Under the pieces are notes generated by a model. That model was not told where the DNA came from, made no database searches, and saw only the letters and a program-made list of their open reading frames with translations. 48,605 nucleotides of DNA. Origin: Anaerolineae bacterium (GTDB lineage: Bacteria; Chloroflexota; Anaerolineae; B4-G1; SLSP01). Location: positions 1-48,605 of the forward strand of contig JAFGSL010000256.1 in the NCBI GenBank assembly GCA_016934645.1. Reading direction: 5' to 3'. A program made the position numbers and the translations under genes. Below, piece after piece: positions 34,181 to 41,375 of this stretch (position 1 is the stretch's first letter; every line of letters starts with the position of its first letter).

Positions 34181-35087
34181 CCTTTATTCTCAACACAGCG
34201 CGCCAGCCCGTGTTCAAGCAAATGGCATTGAGCTGGTCTACGATACGTTTGGTGATCCCGAGGCAATACCTCTACTCTTAATTGCTGGTTTGGGTGATCA
34301 GATGCTTGCGTGGCACGAGGGCTTCTGTTCCCAACTGGCCGCGCGAGGGTATTGGGTCATCCGCTTTGATAACCGTGACGCCGGACTCTCCACAAAATTC
34401 GATCATGCCGGAACGCCGGCTTTTTTCAAGCTGATCTGGGCCTTTGTGCGCAAAAAATCCGTCGCTGTGCCCTATACGTTGCATGATATGGCATTGGATG
34501 CGGTTGGGCTGCTCGACGCGTTGAATATCTCTGCCGCGCACATCGTCGGCGGTTCCCTGGGCGGCTTAATCGCGCAGAGCTTGGCATACCGCCACCCACA
34601 ACGCGTGCGCACGCTGACACTTTTGATCTCAAGCACGATGAACCCACGCTTGCTGCCCCCTCACCCCAAGAGCCTGGTCCTGTTCAAATCGCCTTCACCT
34701 GGGTTGGAAGGCTATGTCGAACACACTGTCAAAGCCAGACGTGCTGTTCGAGGATCCCGGTTTCCTTTCGACGAAGCCGCTCTTCGCACCCAAGCCAAAC
34801 TTCTATACGAACGCAATCCCGACATACGGGGAGCCGCCCGCCAGACTGCTGCACTGTTCGCTAATCGCTACGATGAACAGGCGATCAAATCTATTGCAGT
34901 TCCCACACTCGTTATCCATGGGAGCGCAGATCCCCTTATCCCGGTTCGGCACGCCTATTACACAGCAAAAATCCTGCCGGATGCAACGTTGTTGATCATC
35001 GAAGGGATGGGCCACGAATTTCCGCCTGAAGTATGGCCTCAAGTGATCGATGCCCTTGTTCAACACACAACTCAGGAGTCATCATGA
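34173..35087 (+). CDS. Alpha/beta-fold hydrolase (esterase/lactonase-like)
   Basis: A 304-residue protein. LLLIAGLGDQMLAWHEG provides the oxyanion-hole region, VIRFDNRDAGLST the conserved turn, and VGGSLGGLIAQSLA the nucleophile elbow G-x-S-x-G. HGSADPLIP carries the acid Asp and GMGHEFP the catalytic His, so the triad is complete. It is closest in style to the group of cytoplasmic esterases, haloperoxidase-like enzymes and lactonases. Start ATG overlaps the HAD stop; the stop overlaps the URO-D-like gene (ATGA). Removal of an ester or lactone from sugar-derived intermediates is a reasonable guess only. Confidence 0.87.
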   Translation: MNSLYSQHSAPARVQANGIELVYDTFGDPEAIPLLLIAGLGDQMLAWHEGFCSQLAARGYWVIRFDNRDAGLSTKFDHAGTPAFFKLIWAFVRKKSVAVPYTLHDMALDAVGLLDALNISAAHIVGGSLGGLIAQSLAYRHPQRVRTLTLLISSTMNPRLLPPHPKSLVLFKSPSPGLEGYVEHTVKARRAVRGSRFPFDEAALRTQAKLLYERNPDIRGAARQTAALFANRYDEQAIKSIAVPTLVIHGSADPLIPVRHAYYTAKILPDATLLIIEGMGHEFPPEVWPQVIDALVQHTTQESS

Positions 35088-36307
35088 AGTCCACTGATAT
35101 CGCCATCCTGCGCGATCTCGCCGCGCGTTACGTTGAAATCTGCGACAAACCTGTGATCGACGAACGCCGCAATCTGTGGCGGCGACATAACAGCCTCAAA
35201 CGCACGCGACCGCTGATCTACGTGCGGGCCTGGGCATGGCAGGAGATGCCGGAATCGGAGTTGCACTGCGAAGACCCATTCTTCCGTCACTACGAGGACT
35301 TTTTCCGGCAGAGCCTTTTCCGTAATACGTTCGACGATGACTTTATCTTTGAGCCGTGGGTGACAGTGAATGCCGTGTGCGTGACCCCGCCGGAAGGCGT
35401 GTGGGGCTTCCCTGTGCCGCAAACCCACAGTGATGAGCCACGTGGTTCCTATGTATGGGATCCGCCGCTTAAGTCCGAGGACGACTTGGCAAAGATGCAC
35501 CGCCCGCATCACATTATCGATGCAGCGAAGACCGAACAGCGTATGAGCAAGTTGCGCGATGCCATCGGCGACATCGTCACGATCAACCTGGATCGCGGCC
35601 CGGCCTATCGGATGTGGCAGGGTGATATTTCCACCGAGTTGGCCCGCCTGCGTGGTCTGGAGCAGATGATGTGGGATATGATGGACCGCCCGGCATGGCT
35701 GCACAAGCTGCTGGCCCACATGCGCGATGGCATCCTGCGCACGCACGAGGAAGCCGAGCAGGCTGGCGATTGGTCGTTGAGCGCGCACCAAAACCAGGCC
35801 ATGCCTTACGCTGAGGAATTGCGTGATCCGGCAGCCAATAGTGGACCGGTACAGCGCAAAGACCTGTGGTACTTCGCGGCATCCCAGGAAACCACCGCCG
35901 TCGGCCCTAAGCAATTCGATGAGTTTATGTTCCAGTACCAAATCCCGATTATGAAGCCTTTTGGCCTGGTGGCTTACGGCTGTTGTGAGGATCTGACCCG
36001 CAAGATTGACGTGCTGCGGCAACTGCCCAACCTGCGCCGCATCGCCGTCTCGCCGATGGCGAATGTAGCGAAGTGCGCTGTGCAAATCGGACAGGATTAC
36101 ATCCTCAGCTACCGGCCTAGCCCATCGGACATGGTCGGCTATGGCTTCCGGCCTGATTTCATCCGTGACCGGCTCACACGCGACCTGGAAGCCTGCGGTG
36201 ACTGCCACGTGGACATCACCCTCAAAGATGTGGAAACCGTCCAAGGCGACCCCGACCGTGTGCGGCGCTGGGTGGAGATTACCCGCGAAGTGATCGCGAC
36301 GCTGTAA
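35084..36307 (+). CDS. URO-D-fold protein (uroporphyrinogen decarboxylase-like superfamily)
   Basis: A 407-residue protein. The opening region with INLDRGPAYR, the AYGCCEDLTRKIDVLRQLPN block and the final CHVDITLKDVETVQGDP region resemble the divergent URO-D superfamily. This superfamily contains heme-pathway decarboxylases and corrinoid methyltransferases (MtaA, CmuA), and has many members of unknown function in Chloroflexota and Planctomycetota. The N-terminal Arg motif of true HemE is not seen, so it is not a heme enzyme. AGGAGTCATC precedes ATG 35084, which overlaps the previous stop. Its place between a lactonase-like hydrolase and an oligogalacturonate lyase suggests a role in uronic-acid metabolism; this is inference from context. 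Confidence 0.72.
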   Translation: MKSTDIAILRDLAARYVEICDKPVIDERRNLWRRHNSLKRTRPLIYVRAWAWQEMPESELHCEDPFFRHYEDFFRQSLFRNTFDDDFIFEPWVTVNAVCVTPPEGVWGFPVPQTHSDEPRGSYVWDPPLKSEDDLAKMHRPHHIIDAAKTEQRMSKLRDAIGDIVTINLDRGPAYRMWQGDISTELARLRGLEQMMWDMMDRPAWLHKLLAHMRDGILRTHEEAEQAGDWSLSAHQNQAMPYAEELRDPAANSGPVQRKDLWYFAASQETTAVGPKQFDEFMFQYQIPIMKPFGLVAYGCCEDLTRKIDVLRQLPNLRRIAVSPMANVAKCAVQIGQDYILSYRPSPSDMVGYGFRPDFIRDRLTRDLEACGDCHVDITLKDVETVQGDPDRVRRWVEITREVIATL

Positions 36308-36355
36308 CGCGCATTTTTCCGTTTAATCCGTCGATATTTTCAAGGGAGGTTTTCT

Positions 36356-37519
36356 ATGACCAAAGGACACATTTACCACGATCCACAATTTCGCTACATT
36401 GACCAATACAGCAACCGCGAGATTCTCCAGTTGACCAACTACCTGGGGCACAGCAACCATTTTTACTTCACCGACCCCGCTTTTTTTAATGACAACCGTT
36501 CGATGGTGTTCACCTCGGATCGTGAGAACCAGAGCAATCTCTTCCGCTATGATTTCGAGGATGGTACGATCACGCAGATGACTGACCTCAAGGGTGATGG
36601 GCGACCCGGCGGCTGTGTGAGCCGGGTGAACAACGCGCTCTACTTCTGGTGGCACGATGTGTTGTATGCGCTTGACCTGGATTCGCTGGAGGAGCGCGTT
36701 ATCGCCGAGCTGTCCGCGCCGATGCTGCCCCGTGGGCGCGCCAATCCCACTGCCGACGGCAAGTACATCTGCACGATGCTGATGGAGGACCAGCCGGAGG
36801 ATACGCCGCGCATCTCCTTCTCCTACTCACGGTTCCGCGAGTATTTTCACCTCAAGCCGCTGTCGCAGATCGTGCGGATCGAGATCGCTACGGGCAAAAT
36901 AGACGTCATCCACGAGGATCGCCGCTACATGGGCCACGTCAACACGTCGCCTGTACTGCCCAACGTCCTCACGTTCTGCCACGAAGGTCCGTGGAACTGG
37001 ATCGACCAGCGCATCTGGGGCCTCAACGTGCACACCGGGGAGACGTGGAAGATCCGCCCGCAGCATGGGGATTACTCGATCGGCCACGAATACTGGTTCG
37101 CCGATGGCGTGCACATCGGCTATCACGGGCGTCCGCGCGATGAGTCGGGCAAGCATGTCTTCGGGCACATCAAGTGGGATAACAGCGACTGGGTGGAGGA
37201 TCATTTCCCCTTCCACTCGACGCACTTCCACAGCCTGGACGAAAAGCTGATCGTCGGCGACGGCACGGCAGCGTTCGTCTTTACCAGCGAAAGCGCGGCG
37301 CGGCCCTACATCCAGCTCTTCAAATGGGATGGCGAGCGCTACGTCGGTCCGCGCATCCTGGCCTACCACCGCAGCACCTTCAACAACCAGCACGCGCACT
37401 GCCATCCACGCTTCACCCCTGACGGCAAGGCCGTGCTCTACACCTCCGACCTGACGGCGTACTCAAATATGTACCTGGTTGAAGTCGGGGATTTTGAGGA
37501 TTTGCCAGAACTGACGTAA
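36356..37519 (+). CDS. ogl: Oligogalacturonate lyase (PL22 family)
   Basis: A 387-residue seven-bladed beta-propeller protein. HFYFTDPAFF, VNTSPVLPNVLTFCHEGPWN, SIGHEYWFADGVHIGYHG and FNNQHAHCHPRFTPDGK are the hallmark blocks. In characterised PL22 enzymes a Mn2+ ion is held by a Gln and two His in a Q-H-x-H-x-H segment plus one earlier His; here Gln345, His348 and His350 are present, and the His-rich stretch 283-292 can supply the fourth. The family cleaves unsaturated digalacturonate in the cytoplasm, and this protein has no signal peptide. AGGGAGG precedes ATG. It is the last gene of the catabolic block and converges with the interrupted surface-protein gene 3 bp away. Confidence 0.87.
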   Translation: MTKGHIYHDPQFRYIDQYSNREILQLTNYLGHSNHFYFTDPAFFNDNRSMVFTSDRENQSNLFRYDFEDGTITQMTDLKGDGRPGGCVSRVNNALYFWWHDVLYALDLDSLEERVIAELSAPMLPRGRANPTADGKYICTMLMEDQPEDTPRISFSYSRFREYFHLKPLSQIVRIEIATGKIDVIHEDRRYMGHVNTSPVLPNVLTFCHEGPWNWIDQRIWGLNVHTGETWKIRPQHGDYSIGHEYWFADGVHIGYHGRPRDESGKHVFGHIKWDNSDWVEDHFPFHSTHFHSLDEKLIVGDGTAAFVFTSESAARPYIQLFKWDGERYVGPRILAYHRSTFNNQHAHCHPRFTPDGKAVLYTSDLTAYSNMYLVEVGDFEDLPELT

Positions 37520-37522
37520 AAC

Positions 37523-39313
37523 TCACCATGGCTCTACAGCAACTAACTGTAGATCTTCCGATTGTGGGAGAACGTCGAAAACGAAGACGAGGGATATAGT
37601 GAAGCCAGGTTGGATGGGATAGTATAGACTTTCACGCTGATACGTATATTCGGCAGCTTGATGAACATTCAGACTCGCTAGATCAAAGACGCGACCGACG
37701 TTATCCTGCGCTTTGAACGAGTTGTGCTGTCCTACCTCATCACTACGTAAACCGTGATTGGTGACGTCCATCAGCACAACAACGAAGGTGCCTTGTGGGT
37801 AGTAGAGCGTGCTGTAGTTATACAACACGGCGCAGTTCTCTGAGCACGTCACCACACCTTCCAACGGCATGTCGTACCAGGCCCCCTTAAAACGAACGGT
37901 TGTGCCCACGAGTATCGGTGGTGGCGGCAGTGGCCAGCCACGCAGCACGAGTGGAAGGTATATTCTGACGGGCAGCGGTGCGGGTTGAGGGGCATCGACT
38001 TCCAACAGATAGTCCACGATGGTATTAGAAGGCGAGGCAGTCGTCACCGCTGATACGCAAAGGTAATAACGAGGGCTGGTTGCCTGCAAGGTCATTTCAA
38101 CTGCATGGTTGCTCGATGTGGTGTTACCCATAACGTAATAGCCGGTGTTATCGTAGACTTTGAGTCAGCGGGTAAGTCCGTAATCCCTCAAGCTAAGGCG
38201 ATATTGCGCACCGATGAGCGTACTGGCAACATCGATGGAAAAGCAATCCGCGTCGTATAAGTTCGTGATAGCGCCTACAATCTTGCCGGGCACCGGAAGA
38301 GAGTTAGCGGTCTCAGTAATGTCGTTGGGTTCGCTTTCGAAGTGAACGTCAGGAGGCCAGGGGAAGGGGGTTGGCCACGGCGTTGCAGTTGGTGTCGGGG
38401 TACTGGTAGGCGTTGAAGTGGGCGTGGGGGTGTTGGTCGGTGGTGCGGTCGGCGGCCCTATATCGATTCTGTAATCTGTCGGCCCGGCAGTGGAGTCGTT
38501 GTACGGCGCGCTCACGCGAATGTAGTAGAGCGTGGTCTGCGCCAGGAAAGAGAGGCTCACTGTAGGGTCAGCTGGGTTCGTCTCGGCGCTCGTTACCCAG
38601 ATGTAGGCATTTGTGTAAACATCGATACGGCGTTCTTGTATATCTGTGCGGGTGAGGCTGATGGTGTAAACTTGTGCCGAAGTTGTGGCTATTCTGAAGT
38701 AATCTTCGTCGCCAAAGGGACTGATTGCACCGGTCATAAAGCCGGGAATAACGAACGTGTTTGCATCCGTAAACTCGTCATTTGGTTCGACTTCTGCGGC
38801 AGCAGGAGCCTGTGGGAGGTTTATCGTAATCGGAGCGGTGTAGGATGTACTGCGCAATCTCGCGGCTGCCACACAGTTGACGCCAGGGGGTGTAGGTGTT
38901 CGTGTGGGTATCTGCGTAGGTGTTGCGATTACGGGCAGTGGAATCGTCACACTAATGGGGTCGGTAAATGAACTGGATGAACCATCAGCCGGTATGTCTT
39001 GCAGCTTGTAGTAGTAGGTGACACCCAGAATCACGTCGGTATCCTCAAATTCGTAGAACGCGCCTGCACCTTCATCCAACGATGCGATGAAGCCAGAGAC
39101 GTCTACATAGCTGCCATTCAGCTCTTGACTGCGCCATAGGCGGAAACCCAGGTTATCTGTTTCACTGGCGGTCTCCCAATACACCGTAATTGTACCCGTT
39201 CCGGCTTCGGCATAGAAATCGATGAGTCCCACGGCGATTTGAAAGGATGGGGTGTGAAGGCTCCCCACCAAACTCAACAACGCGATCCATATCCAGGATA
39301 ATGACAACTTCAT
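37523..39313 (-). pseudogene. Secreted PPC-domain surface protein interrupted by an in-frame TGA
   Basis: A 597-codon frame with a single in-frame TGA at 38167-38165. The upstream part has a signal peptide, a fibronectin-like segment (VGLIDFYAEAG, VYWETASETDNLGFRLWR), PT-rich linkers and a PPC domain (AEVEPNDEFTDANTF). A second PPC domain begins ESEPNDITETANS and is cut after LSLRDYGLTR. The frame resumes with LKVYDNTGYYV, which completes the same domain, then VRIYLPLVLRGW and a C-terminal beta domain. The continuity shows that one codon changed. CGA to TGA (Arg) or TGG to TGA (Trp) are the simplest causes; no selenocysteine element is evident. ATG 39313 follows GCGGAGG. It may be a recent nonsense mutation, a read-through gene or a sequencing error. 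Confidence 0.75.
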
Positions 39314-39332
39314 CGTAGACCTCCGCTAGAAT

Positions 39333-40091
39333 TCAATATAGCGCCGGTGGATCGGCAATGCTGCTATTGGTAAGAGGCCTAATGAGGAACTCCATTAACT
39401 CGCCGCCAGCCCATTCTCGCAGGTAAACCAGGACCGGTACATAGTCACCAAGTTGGCCTTCCGCCGCTTGTAGGGTGATATGTTTGAGGAACGTCGTCTT
39501 CCCTGCGCCAGGCTGTCCCAAAATGACAAGGCGGTCATTTTCTGGCTGCATCACTAGCCTTAGTCCATCCTGGCGTTCTCCGTGTGTAGCATTTGATTCT
39601 CCTTGTGGATCAAGGTAACGCGAGGCTGCTGGCTTTTTCAGCATATAGACGTCGGTGTAGATGCCTTCCACTGACACCGGCTCCTGCTTGCCCAGGACGC
39701 GCATTGTGCCATAGGTACGCTTCACCCATTCGCGGTAACGGTCAAGGGCGGCATCCCATTGAGGGGTATCAGGTGTCGGGGCGTACTGCTCTAGTTCGTC
39801 GGCCAGCACCGCAAGTTCCTGCCGAAGCGCATCAGTCGGGGCAAGCGGTTCGTAGAGCACGTGTAGGAACAGCACCAGGGCATTTTCACCCGCCGTATTG
39901 CGCTTGTCGACCAGGTACTTGAGGATAGCGCGCACCCGTTCGCCCTTGCTAGTCGCCTCCGGTAAATCAGCGGCCCACTGGCTGATGCGTTCGTCCACAA
40001 AGACGGCTGCTAGTGCCTGATCGCTGGCGAAAGGGGCGCAGCGCAGCAGTGTGGTGTGAAGGCGATTGTATAGATCAGGTGGAATGCTCAA
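39333..40091 (-). CDS. Truncated NACHT-type STAND NTPase with N-terminal EAD1-like domain
   Basis: A 252-residue protein. Residues 1-85 (MSIPPDLYNRLHTTLLR, DERISQWAADLPEA, ALVLFLHVLYEP) look like an effector-associated death-like domain (EAD1). Residues 120-160 (YGTMRVLGKQEPVSVEGIY) are the segment usually just before bacterial NACHT modules. The Walker A LGQPGAGKTTFLKHI lies at 191-205, and the second strand VPVLVYLREW follows, but the chain stops before Walker B and the sensor/repeat region. It is therefore a truncated remnant or a free adaptor. The TTG start is supported by a paralogous copy at 41357 that has ATG there, and by an upstream GGAG. It lies 27 bp after the Nudix-membrane gene on the same strand. 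Confidence 0.72.
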   Translation of the reverse strand: MSIPPDLYNRLHTTLLRCAPFASDQALAAVFVDERISQWAADLPEATSKGERVRAILKYLVDKRNTAGENALVLFLHVLYEPLAPTDALRQELAVLADELEQYAPTPDTPQWDAALDRYREWVKRTYGTMRVLGKQEPVSVEGIYTDVYMLKKPAASRYLDPQGESNATHGERQDGLRLVMQPENDRLVILGQPGAGKTTFLKHITLQAAEGQLGDYVPVLVYLREWAGGELMEFLIRPLTNSSIADPPALY

Positions 40092-40118
40092 GAAAGATCA
40101 CTCCTGCACAGCAAGATT

Positions 40119-41099
40119 CTAAGACTTGGAGGCTGATTGTCGTCCACGTTTTGGGAAGTACCGATTACGGCGTTCTCGTATGAATCGATATGTATATCCT
40201 CCCACTACAACATCAAGAAATGCGAGTATTGCGAAGAAAATCAGATAGACCGTGTCATCGGGGGGAGTTGTCGCAGCCAGGTCGAGGAACTGATAGCATA
40301 ACGCCAACAACACCGCTGCGGCTTCCGTCCCCACGAAGATGCCGAGACTGGCATATTCTGCGACTCTCTTACTGGGTGCATTGGCTTCGTACAAAGACCG
40401 TATATGACGTTCCCATCTCAATCCGGAGAAATACGGCTCGATGTGCTCTCTGATATAGGCACCAATTTCCCCAATGCGTACATCGTGGTGACTCCAAGCA
40501 ATGGCAGCGCAGAGTGCCAGAAATGGATACAGGAGCAAGACAATGGGCACGACAATCTCTCCAGTGACAACAGCGGTAAAAGCAGCGGCCCCGGCAATGG
40601 TCAAGGTCAATAACTCCTGTCGCTTATCCATACGATGCAGAACTTCGGCTCTCAAAGCATCGTATTGAACCAGAAGCCCTTCTTTATCGGGATTGACCGC
40701 TGCATAGGCAAGCAGAGCTTGGTTGTGGGTAAATGCTAATGGGAGCAAGCAAGCTTCATTTAGGGGAAACCACTTCATATCCAGCACTTCTTCTTCTTGA
40801 GCGACAAGCTTGCCCTGACCTGAACCCATAAACACATTGACAACCGTATGGTGATTTATGTCTGGGAGGATTTCATCGAAACTTCGGAAGTAGGTGCATG
40901 TGAAATCCAAGCCCGTCTCTTCCTTCACCTCTCGACGAATCGCGTCTTCGATAGGTTCGTTGGCCTCAACATGCCCGCCGGGAAGGCACCAGTATCCCTT
41001 AAATGGTTCATGATTCCGCATCGTCAACAAGACCTTGGTACCACACGCATCTTGCAGCGTGATGATGGCTGCTACACTCGCATCTGGTGGCTTTGACAT
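40119..41099 (-). CDS. Nudix hydrolase fused to a C-terminal multi-helix membrane domain
   Basis: About 326 residues. The Nudix box G-x5-E-x7-REVKEETGL is perfect at residues 42-64, within a normal Nudix domain (1-130). A short coiled region (145-162, YDALRAEVLHRMDKRQE) leads to membrane helices at about 163-180, 183-202, 250-272 and 283-303, with HHDVRIGEIGAYIREHIEP between the helix pairs. I have seen similar helix pairs with DxRIxxIxxYIREHIEP in uncharacterised proteins but cannot name the family. SD AAGGAGG sets the ATG at 41099. Nudix enzymes cut nucleotide-diphosphate bonds; a membrane-fused one beside a STAND NTPase fragment and a restriction locus suggests a defence effector or signalling role, which is inference. 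Confidence 0.8.
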   Translation of the reverse strand: MSKPPDASVAAIITLQDACGTKVLLTMRNHEPFKGYWCLPGGHVEANEPIEDAIRREVKEETGLDFTCTYFRSFDEILPDINHHTVVNVFMGSGQGKLVAQEEEVLDMKWFPLNEACLLPLAFTHNQALLAYAAVNPDKEGLLVQYDALRAEVLHRMDKRQELLTLTIAGAAAFTAVVTGEIVVPIVLLLYPFLALCAAIAWSHHDVRIGEIGAYIREHIEPYFSGLRWERHIRSLYEANAPSKRVAEYASLGIFVGTEAAAVLLALCYQFLDLAATTPPDDTVYLIFFAILAFLDVVVGGYTYRFIRERRNRYFPKRGRQSASKS

Positions 41100-41186
41100 T
41101 GTGCTATCCTCCTTCACTTATTGAGACAAAGTATTGCGTGAATACGACAAATGCTTCAAATGTTATTCTCACCGATTACACCGAAG

Positions 41187-41357
41187 TCAAGAAAACGGCA
41201 TGGATCTGTCCTCGCTGGTCGCTTCGGGGAGATCGGCGGCCCATTGGTTGATCCGAGCATCCACGAAGATGGCTTCGAGCGCGTCGTTGCTGCTGAACGG
41301 CTCGCAGCGCAGCAACGTAACACGTAGCCGATGGGTCAAATCAGGTGGAATACTCAT
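41187..41357 (-). pseudogene. EAD1-like domain remnant downstream of hsdR
   Basis: A 56-residue frame starting MSIPPDLTHRLRVTLLRCE. It aligns residue by residue with the N-terminus of the NACHT protein at 40091 (FVDARINQWAADLPEATS against FVDERISQWAADLPEATS) for about 48 residues. It then diverges to EDRSMPFS and a stop. It begins 19 bp after the hsdR stop with AAGGAAACC before the ATG. The two copies differ at many bases, so this is an old paralogue whose NTPase half has been lost rather than a recent duplication. Whether the stub is translated is unknown. Confidence 0.65.
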
Positions 41358-41375
41358 CGCACGGTTTCCTTGATC

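Noticed and set aside
35072..36244. 390-codon minus-strand frame
   Set aside because: It is antisense to the URO-D-fold gene, which has a ribosome site and overlapping neighbours; the antisense product looks His/Val-rich and unlike any family.
38120..38167. Selenocysteine insertion at the TGA
   Set aside because: I see no convincing hairpin directly after the TGA, and a PPC domain would have no use for selenocysteine at that site; a nonsense change is simpler.
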